Origin: Fasciolopsis buskii
Taxonomy: Eukaryota > Platyhelminthes > Trematoda > Plagiorchiida > Fasciolidae
Direction of reading: 5' to 3'
DNA length: 64,000 nucleotides
Assembly: GCA_008360955.1 (NCBI GenBank)
Contig: LUCM01000232.1
Span: 85,785-149,784, forward strand
Shown here: in pieces, positions 45,046 to 56,770 of the stretch
Numbering within the stretch: the first letter of the stretch is position 1
Layout of the letters: each line of letters starts with the position of its first letter
Program-made: the position numbers and the translations under genes
The notes under the pieces: generated by a model
The model's input: only the letters and a program-made list of their open reading frames with translations
Database searches by the model: none
Told to the model about the DNA's origin: nothing

Positions 45046-48000
45046 AACAAGGCTATTTGAATGATTTTAGACGTAGGATGATTAAAATTCGTAGAAGTGA
45101 TGACTTCATCATAGTTAGGCCCTGTAAGTTCCAAAGAAAAAAAGGACGCATTTCACTTGAATGATACTTAAGATGAACAGATAAAATTTGTGATGGACCA
45201 AACACCATGGGCAAGACGGAGACCGCGTGCCCTCTACGATGGATGACTAAGGAAAACCGTCGGCGAAACGACTAATCTGCAATGTCGACTGCACATTTCT
45301 CCGTCGAACGAAAATGGCTGCAAGAACCCAAGAACGATAAACTTTTTCCAAAGTCTGTCTAAGCTATTGGGTTTGAACACGGTGGTAACGGGTGGGACTA
45401 CTAGAAAAGAAAGTTTGCAGTGATAGGTGACTTGGCAAATCTTTGCATTTTGAAACATGGCATGGACACAAGTTGTAACGATATATCAAGAAGCCATCAA
45501 TCCAATGGAAGGTATTATTACATGACAAGTACGAGGTTAAATTTTGACAAATAGTAATACACATTGGTCTATACTTTAAGAATTTTAGTATATTCTTTTT
45601 CTTCAGATTTTCGTAATCATCGTGCTAATGGACGCGATTACGGTTAACACAAAAATCTACCAGTTTAGAGACAGCACATTTAATTTGGTCTTATTTTTAT
45701 CAATTCACTAACTGTCATTACTGTAGATAGAAACAAATTCAAGATTTTCCTTCCATTATCTTCCGAACTTAGCCTTAGTTGGTTCATTGATATCAAATCA
45801 TCTTGATTATATAGTTTGGACTTCCGTCGAAGGAGACAGTTGTTTTATAGTCTTAGATACGTCAATTCACGAATATTCATTAGTTAAAAAAGTGGATTTT
45901 GTCAAATGACGAATATTTAATCATGGTATCAGAATAGGAACTTGTCGGTAGGACTTGTAGCTTGTCAACGGGTCTCCTATTTCAAGTATTCTGCTGCTAT
46001 TTCAGTTACATTAGTCTGAGAAAGCAACGTCGAGTTTTAGAGAGCGTAATCTATAAAGACAATGAAAAGAATCACAATGAACTGAAAAATGAATTCACCG
46101 CGTGAAAGCCAAATTGTATCTTTATCACTATAGTTACACTTGCGAAAGATGATCCACGCAACTTATCGGTAGAATTCAGTCTAATAATCCAAAGTTAAGA
46201 TTCCAGACTACAGTGAATGCTGACTTACTGCCTGCTTTTCTCTCTCGTTGGTTCTGACCGTTTTGCTCCAGTCATTGTTTTCTTCCACCTTAGCGATGGT
46301 ACATTTTTCCTGGTTTTGTTGCGTTTGCCTTCGTGTACGTTTTGTCGTTATTTACTGCAGATGTATGTGCGTCCATTCTATCACACTGCTTGGGTTTTCC
46401 GCCTGATGAGTCCAAGTTCAAGCGACAGAAATGGCTGTCCGTTTAAGGGAATAGGCTTCGCAGATGACTCATCGATGCGTCCGCTTTACGGGTGCTTTGA
46501 GAAAGTAAAAACAGGTTTGCTTATGAATAATCTCTAATTGACTACGGGAATCTCCTAGGGATAACGAAACAATTTTCCTGAGATGTATCCGTTTTCGGAG
46601 AATGAGGGCATATCAAACAGCTGTGATGCTTCAGAAATGGACCAGAATACAACCAGGAATGTCAAAATCAGTTACCGTGCAACACTGTTTATTTCGCTTT
46701 TATTCCCAGACACACAGAAATCGTTTTGTGTAAAAGAATACGTTTAAAGTCTTATGATAACAGCCAACTGTATTGCTGATCGTCTGTAAGAGCTGTTGAC
46801 GAAGCAGAAAACGTTTGTATAGAAGCTCATTTTAATCACCCACTTATTAGGAGACAGGAAGCAGTAGTTCAAATGCAGTCTAAGAGAAATAGCAAAAAAG
46901 CTTCTCGGTGAGTACTTCTCGTGACATGATGCATTCTTGGGGTGGAACATAGTTGCGAAAATCAGCCAGGCGATTCATGACTATACTTCATTTTACACTT
47001 GGGTACTGACGCCACTTTGCCGTAAACTCAGAAGTGTGATTACGAGCTATACATATTCCAACTATCCTGCGTTGGGTTGGAAACATTACGTTGCTTTCTA
47101 CCAATCTGAATACAAGTAGTACTGAAAAGCATAATGGTAATTAAAAATAGACAGTAAAAAAGCAATGAGAATATTCGGGCCAGTATATAAAATGTGATGT
47201 TACCAGGAGAATTTGCGTCATGTGATGAAAAATTTGTTAATATGCTCAAACAGCCACAAATTCGATTTCCTATGATGCACGGATAAAAAGAATGCATATA
47301 CACAGCCGCATTTGTCTGCTAATATAGATTTGACCAATACAGTATTGTCCAGGTCCTGCGCACTAGATTCTCCCTTTGGCGACCTCAGACAATGATTCAG
47401 CAACCATATTCTGTGTTGGCTCAGGAATTTTAGGTGGACCATACATGCCTCCAAAAAGCTCAGAGATTCAATTCCCAGAGACGATACGTACTTTGGTCGT
47501 GGAGGGCAACCCACTGTCGCCTGGCTCTTCGCTCGACTTGACTTATTGAAATCTTGTATGGCTCCGCACTACTCCAAGTTTCAAGGTCACGGCTGTGGGT
47601 CCCCAAACCCCTACGTTACGCTACAGTCAAGCTTCATGAGTGGCATAAAAAATAGGCGGCCATTCATTAAATGGAACGGTTGGTTAAAATCATATCAGGC
47701 TGCCAAGTCGTGAGCGAACAACAGTTCATGTGTGACGTGACTGTGTAATGTGGATTGTTGAACAACGTGTTCATGTCACTACAAACTGGGGTTGTGAAAA
47801 GTGGTTTGATACTGCTGTCAGAGGTCACTAAACGATAGAAAACTTAAGATAGCGGTAGAACAGTTGTCGTTCAGAAGCATCGTGATTAAATAATGGGTCC
47901 AAACCCATACGTCAGTGCTGATCATTTTTGTTATCTGCCATAAATGATCACATTCATATTAGTGAGACCATACTCGATTTGCCTTAGAGACACCTAGTTT

Positions 48001-48914
48001 TCAGTATCTGACAATATTATTAACTGAGTATTCAGCGATATCAACACTCAACATTACTGTACCATTCTTGTTAGAATTTAATGATTATGGTGGACATCCG
48101 CCTTGCCATAACCAGGATTGAAACCCGGAGGGGAGGAATATCTGAGGTATCAGGATATCAAAGTTAGTTGTTATCAGGACTGTATGATTTATCACATCTA
48201 CTCGTCACTAACTTAGGCGTACTCTTGTATTTTTTCCCTGTACACAAGCCGACTACTTTGACCGGACTTTTCACGCCAGGTAAAGGAGGTCAGCATCGTC
48301 CTATTCTGGCACCAAGGGAAGTTACTTTTTTGCAGCATCATTTGACTGGTCAAGATTTTCCTCAGGAATTTTCCTATGATCCCTATGTGATGGAATAAAG
48401 AAGGTAAAATAGGTAAACCATCTGCAAGTGAAACCAAAACTTCAGTCGTGATAGAGGCATCCGCACAGGAATTACTCTGACTTGGAACTGAGCAGTGAGA
48501 ACACCTCGAAAAGTAAAATTTACTTTGGGGTTTATTCACCAGATCGATCTTGAGGCTAACGTCTTCGCGATCTTCTGAAGTTGGTTTCATGTTAGCGTAA
48601 CCTCCTGACTATACCTTCATTCAACCGAAACCTGCTGGGTCGGCTTGCTTGTAGATTTACGTGATGATCCGGCCAACCACAGTAGGCCCGTTAATAGTGG
48701 TTATTCAAAACAAGAAAAAAATCACGTATGCGAGTTTGTGGTTGGGCTTTTGGTCTCAGCCAAAAAACTCGATAGGATTATAAAATTCCAACACTGAGCA
48801 AAATCTACGATGACTAAAACATCCATATCACGCGCGCCTTTTTGACTGTCTGCACCACAATTCTGAGTACTCCTATTTCGTTGTTTTGTTTTCAGATATT
48901 TGGTTCGATTACGT
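45046..48914. other. No supported gene
   Basis: Open frames at 46217-46537 (+), 47218-47514 (-) and 48213-48590 (-, 125 codons) were examined and not called for lack of a domain or splice support. The last contains KFYFSRCSHCSVPS and may be part of an interspersed repeat. Confidence 0.35.
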
Positions 48915-49591
48915 NNNNNNNNNNNNNNNNNNNNNNNNNNNNNNNNNNNNNNNNNNNNNNNNNNNNNNNNNNNNNNNNNNNNNNNNNNNNNNNNNNNNNN
49001 NNNNNNNNNNNNNNNNNNNNNNNNNNNNNNNNNNNNNNNNNNNNNNNNNNNNNNNNNNNNNNNNNNNNNNNNNNNNNNNNNNNNNNNNNNNNNNNNNNNN
49101 NNNNNNNNNNNNNNNNNNNNNNNNNNNNNNNNNNNNNNNNNNNNNNNNNNNNNNNNNNNNNNNNNNNNNNNNNNNNNNNNNNNNNNNNNNNNNNNNNNNN
49201 NNNNNNNNNNNNNNNNNNNNNNNNNNNNNNNNNNNNNNNNNNNNNNNNNNNNNNNNNNNNNNNNNNNNNNNNNNNNNNNNNNNNNNNNNNNNNNNNNNNN
49301 NNNNNNNNNNNNNNNNNNNNNNNNNNNNNNNNNNNNNNNNNNNNNNNNNNNNNNNNNNNNNNNNNNNNNNNNNNNNNNNNNNNNNNNNNNNNNNNNNNNN
49401 NNNNNNNNNNNNNNNNNNNNNNNNNNNNNNNNNNNNNNNNNNNNNNNNNNNNNNNNNNNNNNNNNNNNNNNNNNNNNNNNNNNNNNNNNNNNNNNNNNNN
49501 NNNNNNNNNNNNNNNNNNNNNNNNNNNNNNNNNNNNNNNNNNNNNNNNNNNNNNNNNNNNNNNNNNNNNNNNNNNNNNNNNNNNNNNNNNN
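48915..49591. other. Assembly gap, 677 N
   Basis: A run of unknown bases. All open frames that span it are artefacts. Confidence 0.99.
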
Positions 49592-50099
49592 GGGTGTCTG
49601 ACAGTAATCTGATCGTGGCTTTCACCCATACCTTCCAATCTATACCCCGACCATATTTGGACGGAAGGTATGAATGACCTGGTTGCAGAGTTTTTCTAGG
49701 GAAGAGTTACTCGACCTTCTCCGCACACTAAAAATACTACACGGAATGGCCACTGATAGTCTGTCTCAGCGTTGAAGTCATTGGTGCTTGGCTCTCTGAC
49801 CGAGTCTGCATTTTACTTTTCTGATTAACTCATCATTAAGTTTGTCTTCTAGCACTGACTTCTCAAAACCCGTCAGTATTATTTCCATCCCTAAATCTAG
49901 CAGTTCCCCTGTTGTTGCATTAGCTAAACCGTTTCCGCTCCAAGTGCGCCTTAAAACATGCATCTTGGTTCTTCAAAAACCGATACGGATCGTGCCTACA
50001 TTTAGGTGCCGCTATTGTTCTTCTATTGTATCCCTAAGCTGATGACCCTTTTCTCAGTTTCGCCTAAGTAAATCCAAGAGGTCACTGATTTGGAACAGT

Positions 50100-51210
50100 C
50101 TCATCCCTTATTCGCCACATTTGTAAGTCCTTGAACGCGCTCGAACGAAGTCGGTTTTATCAACGCCTTTTTCTAAAGACTATTGCATCGCGCATTCAGA
50201 TTCGGTCTCACGGTCTGGTTCTACTTACACATAACTGGAAACACTTGGTTTGTTTCGCCAGGTCTTTCCTTAAGCATAGCTATCCTGGATTGATCTTTAC
50301 AAACCGAATCCAGTTGCCCACGAATGGGCGGTAAAAAATTCAAAACCGTTTGATTAACCAACTCCAGGAGTGCTTTCAGGGTGCTGTTCTTGTCACCGTT
50401 TTCTCTCTCTGCTTACGTCAGCACTTATCAACTAGCTCCCCACTGTCATCTGTTTAATTTATGCTGATGATGTTTGCCCTCTTCTCAGCTCGTGTTTCGA
50501 ACAATCAATCTGGTTTTTCAATTTTTTTCAACAACCTATCTTCTGTTTAGATTTTCTTTGCAGCGAGGCTGGTTTAAGATTGAACACATCTAATGTTTCG
50601 AAATGTAGTTCCTTCCTCTCTTTCTCTCTCTTCTGTCCTCGATCGGCCTTCTCATTCCGAAACGTCTTTCCATCAACTCAAAATAACACTTACCAGGGTT
50701 GATTCTGTGAAATCATCTAGGATTTACTATTGAATAAAATCTGAAGTGGACTACTCACATTTTCTAACCTGTCGTAAATAATCTCCGACCGTTGTATTTC
50801 CAACTCACTGAAGAGCTTCGGCAACGTACACAAGGTGAAAAAGCGCCCTCTCCGGATTCTGTTTATTAGCAGGCGTGTTTTCAATCTTTAAAATTTACTG
50901 TTCCCGCAGTTATATTTCCAGGTTTAGGTTAGAAAAGATTTTAAAAATTTTTTTCTCCAGGGCTAGCGACGATGTAGCCGTGTGTTCTTTCGTACCACTA
51001 AACTGACCTTGTCCCCGACTCTATGTGATCCAACGACTTAAGCCGACGCTGATAAATTTGCTCAACAAAATTCCTTTCAGATCCATGCACGTCCTCTGCA
51101 CAACGATCTTTCAACGTATCGGCTCTCATATTTCTACACGATCTGCCTTTTCTGTTTCAGTACCCTCCGATATCAATGATCTACTCGGACCTCGACTGTC
51201 CCATATTTAG
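50100..51210 (+). pseudogene. LINE reverse transcriptase relic (CR1/Jockey-like or related)
   Basis: At 50368-50420 one frame gives ECFQGAVLVTVFSLCLRQ, a decayed form of the GVPQGSVLGPLLF block. About 45 bases on, another frame gives TVICLIYADDVCPLLSS, the catalytic YADD block, then EAGLRLNTSNVSKC, matching the family's G-L-x-x-N-x-x-K-T/C pattern. The 3' part to about 51210 is protein-like (IPFRSMHVLC, FSVSVPSDINDL) and could be the LINE C-terminus. Frameshifts and stops make it inactive. The clade is uncertain. Confidence 0.7.
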
Positions 51211-51636
51211 CACGAATTTTGGCAAACCATAACCGGGTTTTTCCGAATTTCTGAGCAACCTGTCCAAATGCGTTATGATTAGCCCTTGGTAACTTCTTTT
51301 ATATTATTTTCGAGGCGATGAGTGTATTTTTATTATATTTATCAATTTTATTCCCCCTGATTTGTTTTTTACCCTGACATTTTTTGACTGAAGTGGGACA
51401 TTATTGACTGTACGCAAGTCTATGCAATACGATGCAATATAATGTGTCTCATTCAGCGCACATACAATGCGATGTAAATCCTGCAAGATAATATGGGTTT
51501 TGTTGGACTGATATCCACTTTGTTTGTTCTATTAAATCAGTCGTTGTTTAGATCTTTGATGTACCAACCGCATGTACTTTTCAATCCTTTGAAAGAGACC
51601 TAAGAAAAAAATTCTTACTCATCTAGATTTTCGCAG
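51211..51636. other. No gene seen
   Basis: A+T-rich sequence between the LINE relic and the exon candidate at 51637. Nothing recognised. Confidence 0.4.
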
Positions 51637-51827
51637 TGTATACAGCTCTGTGTGAGTACAACAAACATTTCCCGATATTGAGTCGGCATTGGCGTAAAAC
51701 GTCTCAGCACGAAATGTTATTGGCCCACCTGCTGCTGAAAAGAAATCAAGACAAATTCGAAATTGATGCTATGACTAAAATATCGTACCAACCTGGTTTT
51801 GATACTAATGTAACAAGCATGCATTGA
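51637..51827 (+). CDS. Possible terminal exon, unknown
   Basis: An acceptor CATCTAGATTTTCGCAG ends at 51636. A frame entered in phase 1 then runs 62 codons to TGA at 51825. It contains YTALCEYNKHFPILSRHWRK, HEMLLAHLLLKRNQDKFEID and MTKISYQPGF. Basic, helical-looking, no domain recognised. A second open frame directly follows (51824-52039, GTPFGHNLKDVRDHLSVGR), so the stop may instead be a sequencing or pseudogene break. Confidence 0.4.
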
Positions 51828-53779
51828 ACGTAATGGTCCTTTCGTTCCAGAAAGTTGGCACACCTTTTGGGCACAATCTCAAAGATGTTCGGGATCATTT
51901 ATCTGTCGGCCGGGTTCCGCTTACATCACTGACACTCTCCATCCGACGCATCCGTGCGCTCAACGAGAAGTCGCCTCACGTGACGAAAGTCCAACGTGGA
52001 GAGTCAGACTTTAAATTTTACCTAACCTCGGCTGAATAATACCAGTCATGTGACCACGTGGTCTTGATGAACTTGATGTCGATGAAAAGGCCTTAAACTA
52101 GCAAGGCCAAGTAAGTTGCGGAGGAAGCCAGTTGAGTAAGAATTTTGGGTGCTAAGATAAACGAAAAGGAGGAATCGAAGTTTGTTTTTCTACCGTTTCT
52201 AACGCACTGGATCACTGACTCGTTGTCTCCTGTATCAGAAAATGGTAATTTTAATGCCTACATAGAACCAAGGAAGTCTTGCCCTAGGTGTCTTGCCTCT
52301 TATGTTAGCTTAGACTGCATCCATTTGCTTGTTTATTAGGAGTATTTCAGTGAAAAGAAACATGATTAATGCTGCATTATGAGGAAAGCTATGGTGCATA
52401 AACCAGTATGTTGCATTTCCGCCACTAGGCTCAGTAATAAATTCAATTCTTAAGGCGTAGCCTGCCAATCGGTCAACGTAATTGCAGACTTTGATTATCT
52501 GGTATTATTTTGCCAGGGAAATCTACATCTTAAATACTATCAGTTTCTTTATGCGCATTCAAAGCCGGGACCTAGGAGGTCATGATATGGATCTTAACCA
52601 GCCACCCTTCTGTTAACAGTCCTCTGCTTGACTGGAGAAATGGATCGTTGTTTTGGAAGTTTATTGTTTTGCTATTGTGATTCTTACAAACATTTCATCT
52701 GTCCTTTCTGGAGATCTGCTTTAGTCACCCACTCACCCTCATTCACCTTCCGTTGTGCTGGCATAAATAGATCCTTAATCTTACATTTCTTTTGTGAGCG
52801 TCTGTTATTTCAGCAATGGATAGTTTGGATATTTCTACTTTCGGTATTCCAGATGTTTTTTCCTTAAACTGATTGCCTCTGAAAGTTAACGATATTTTCT
52901 TGCCGATTCGTACGTCCCAGTATCCAAAGGTATTTAGGTGAACTTTTGGTAAACAGCATGTCAGTCTTCCCACCTACGTAACGTAGGACTCCTCAACGTT
53001 AGCGTGAAATAATGGCAGGTGGGAACGGTCCGGCAACTAGACAATATCGAACCGCTCACGTGACGCTGAAGGCAACTTTATCAACTTCCTCACATCACAA
53101 GAAACGCAAAAACTATCCGAGCGTGTGCAGCAGGATCGTCAGGGGTCGGTCACGTTAGGTGCCATTTTCTGGCGCTATGCACAACACATGCCGCTTCATT
53201 CTCTTGGGTCCACTGGACAGCTTGCTTGGCCCTGATACGTAAAGCATGCACTGTATACAGGAAAGCCAAGCAGCACGATAAATTAGCATCCACTAAGCTG
53301 TTTTAGGGAGCCGTCTAAGCAGGAGGGAAGTTCAGATTGAACTGGTCGCCCAGGTAACAAAAACTACACTCGGATAAGTTCGATCTTAAAGTCCTCAAGA
53401 GGCCCACAGACAAACACTGACTGTGTGGGTTAGTGACCTCGAAAGGCTAAACAGAAGTTGTATTAAGTAGGACAATGCCCCGCTTCACAGCCCACGTCGA
53501 AATGAAAAAACTTTGTTCCACGGACCGGATGCCGTCACCAAGAGGATCATTTTGGCTTCTAGGTTAACTCAAAGACGGAGAATGTACGGAAAGTAGGCGG
53601 AATAAGAATCCACTAGTTAATAAGGAAGTGTCTGAGATATTAAAAAGATTATGCCAGATGCCATGCCAACTTTCTGGGCGAAACGACCGCTCCGTTCGTT
53701 GCTTGCTGGTCGCCGTAAGATTGTTGACGTTCCGTTTTAATTTTGTTTTAGCTCCAGCCTAATTTCGTACTGTTTTGTT
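51828..53779. other. No firm gene; probable decayed LINE sequence from about 53050
   Basis: From about 53050 the sequence becomes more G+C-rich and lacks long frames, consistent with the 5' part of the LINE relic that is legible from 53780. Earlier open frames are unsupported. Confidence 0.35.
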
Positions 53780-54260
53780 TAGGACAATTGGTTTACTGTC
53801 GGAAAATGCATGCAGAGAGGATTTTGCGGAAGTCCATAAGGAACTTCCGGTATACCATCTGAAATTAGTTGGCGAAATTAGATTCTGTGACCAAAAGGCC
53901 AGATCTAACCCAGGATGAGGTTCCGTCGACCAGGTTTCCATTGTTTGCCAGTTGTTCAAAATGCCCCACGTACACCGTTGTGCACAATTTTCGTCTTCCT
54001 TTACCTGAATGACACATTCGATTCAGTTAACCAAAAGGCGCTATTTAGTACTCTTCATGGGAAATTCGTGCTATAGAATTTCACGAATCTATTGCGATCA
54101 TGAAGCCCCGATACTTCTAGCTGCTTAAAGGTTTGTTGTTAAATACCAAGTTCTTTCAAAATGACCATCAGCGGCCAACAAAGGAGTCTCAATTAACCGA
54201 CCTTTTTGAACTTTGTCAACGATGCTGTAACGAACGATGCTAAAAACTCTGTGATCCAGA
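53780..54260 (+). pseudogene. LINE reverse transcriptase relic, second RTE/CR1-like copy
   Basis: Legible fragments in changing frames are GSVDQVSIVCQLFKM (the S-x-DQV block before the catalytic core), then after about 30 bases YLNDTFDSVNQKALFSTLHG, matching F-L-D-x-x-x-A-F-D-S-V-D. From about 54190 it gives FLNFVNDAVTND, matching the LFNFVxDxV block after GCPLSP. It resembles the relic at 22898 in layout but is a different, more decayed copy. Confidence 0.65.
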
Positions 54261-56770
54261 AGTAACAGAGGGCTTCGTGAGTTTGTTCGAGTCTGCAGAA
54301 AATGCGCAACATAAACCTGACAGGCTAGGAAGTGTACAGTTGGACAAGCCCAATCACTCAGTCTATTGAGACTTGCATATCAGCCGAGTGTCCAGGCCAC
54401 GCATTTGTTCCTCTCGTCTACGGGATGTGAGAAAGTCAACAATTGGCTTGCCGAGACGGCTATTGCTGTGACAACCTGCGATTGTTTGGTTTTGGGCGAA
54501 CCCTGGCTTTCTGGCTAGCCCAAGGCTAACTAAATCCTTCCCGCCTGGACAATCGAGTCATCCATAAAAAGAGAGACGCGGAATTGTGTTCCGCTGAGCA
54601 AATGGCTTACGAGCTATAAATAATTCAGCTAGACCCGTAGAGAGGCGGGACAGTGCCCGAAAGAAAGAGCACCAGTGAAAAAGATCGCAGGTGCATCGTT
54701 CCGTCAGCCAGAAACAGCGATAATCTGAAGCTGATAAAATGAAATTTGGGAACAAGCAGTAGAACTTCCAAATACATCGCTAGAGTAAATCGAGAAGTGG
54801 GGTTGAAACGGGGCCTAAGAGAGGGTATTTTCGAATGGTGGGATCACTCCGTTTTGCAACATCGTGAATCAGAAGCCCTCGACCATCCCTATTCCGATTA
54901 AAGCATTATTAGAGTCCGAGAGTTCCAGGCCGTCGGCAATCGTGCCTTCTGTTGACCGACCCCTTGATTGTCACGGTTACAGGAAAAAATGTTTTAATTT
55001 AGCCAATCTTAACTTGGTGGGCGGCAAGCTGAAGCGCGCCGATTGTGCGCAATGGTTACATGAGCAGGTTACCTGCGTTTTACGCCTTTAAATTGACGAA
55101 ACAAACTCCAGTGTTTCCCGCTCTCGATCAATGAAATTAGCTGTTAGAGTAAAACTGCACCAAAGCTTTTCCTTCCGATAAAATTGCCATTTCGACCATT
55201 AGAATGTTTCATCACGAGTGTCATGTGAAGGCAAGAGATTTATCGAGACATCCTAGCCAAAGATCTGAGCATTAATGCGCGTATGCTCCGACGCATGTTT
55301 GCTCTTTGTTTGGCGTGTGGATGACCAAAACTTGTCCAAGGCCAAACAGCACACGCCACAACTGCACGTGCTACTCAGTGTGATCTTTTCGTCATATGAC
55401 ACAAATTAATTGCTTGTCCCTCGTCAGGCCCCTTTGAGCGCTGCACTGTACCGGCTTGAAAAGCCAATTCATGCCCTGGTGACCTTAAAAGTGCCAGTCG
55501 CATACCGCAACGATCGGTGTTTTGGCGGGCGACCACAGGAAAACTAGGTTTCCGGCCTTGTTAAGCCCGGAGCTGGTGGTAATATCACCAAAGCCGAAAA
55601 ACACCGCAGAACGGGCGGGAAATTCGCTGTCACTTAGCCGCCAATGCGGCTAAACTTGATTCCACTTTTTTGGGACGAGGACATCTAGTTCAATGCGCAC
55701 GGCACCAACAGATAATCTTTAGCTGTTTGAGGTTAACTCACCAAAATACCTGGGCCATAAACAATATTCAAGCAATCAATATATGGCTGTTTTTATAATT
55801 TTTAATCACACATAATTCCCTATACCGTCAGTCGGTTTTATTGCAATTCATTAACCCCATGAACTCAGACCATTCATAATTGCGAGTGGAATCCATATAA
55901 CAAATTCTTCGTGTCTCTCAGTCCGATGCAGGCTGTCACTCCACAATGCACAGTATACCGATTTTAGCGCAAGATCTCAGGGCGACAAAATAGTGTTGTA
56001 TCGTTCTGCCATCATGTCGAAGATTCTCTGACCGACTAGATGCCTAAACTGTCCATGAAGACAAAATATTATTTTATTTTGGACAGATGTGTATATCTTT
56101 TTTGGGTTTATGCTGTATTTAGAGGAGGCTTGTAGACAGTTTTTTTTTCGCCAACCTATATTGACTTACTCAATTCAGCTACCACCCTTAGAATTTGTGT
56201 TCGTTTCTCTCCAACAGGGATAGCTTGACAGGTAGTCACGGCGAGAACGTCGACTTGATTCACCACTGTGATGTGGACTTCTCGAGAGCGTCCGGTACGC
56301 TGTTTTTTGCTCAAGCCTTACTCGTGTGATGCACTTTCAACCCGTTAGATCTATGTTCACGACAAACGCTTTTCAGTCGGTCCAAGTCAGCTGGGAATCA
56401 AACTTAATTCAGATAACTGGCAACCAGTTTACACTTTTAATTGTTACATCATAGTTGCGAGTGTCCAAATGCGGCGGTATTCAGGTGGATTTTGCATTTT
56501 CCACTTCATCTGTGTGTATTTGACATTTGGGTTTTCTATGATATGCATTTGTAGAATGAATGTTTACTCTGTTGTTTCAGTTTCCTTCTAATTTCCTTTT
56601 GATTATTGAATCAGTGTCCTTTCAAATCGCCTATTAGATGTTCTATTTTGTGGTACAGGGATCTTCTGCGGATTGCTTTGGTCGTCGGTTTTTTCTGGCG
56701 CAGCAATCATGCAGCCCATTACAAAAACCGAACGGGTGTCCAAGCCTGAAACAAATTGCCCTGCTTGTGA
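54261..56770. other. Unassigned, partly old retroelement
   Basis: An open frame at 54864-55091 (+) contains NLNLVGGKLKRADCAQWLHEQ but is not recognised. The G+C-rich texture to about 55680 suggests retroelement sequence. From 55700 to 56640 nothing is seen. A frame after an acceptor at 56658 encodes MQPITKTERVSKPETNCPAC and could be an exon of the gene that follows, but it does not join in phase. Confidence 0.3.

Noticed and set aside
46402..46440. CTGATGAGTCC followed by GACAGAAA, resembling a hammerhead core
   Set aside because: An extra base lies between the stem II closing strand and GAAA, and no stem I or cleavage triplet can be drawn.
48213..48590. 125-codon open frame on the minus strand
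   Set aside because: No domain or splice partner; the start (KPTSEDREDVSLKIDLV) may be interspersed repeat sequence. Kept only as a note.
48842..49677. Five open frames of 233-263 codons across the N gap
   Set aside because: They consist almost wholly of unknown residues produced by the 677-N gap.
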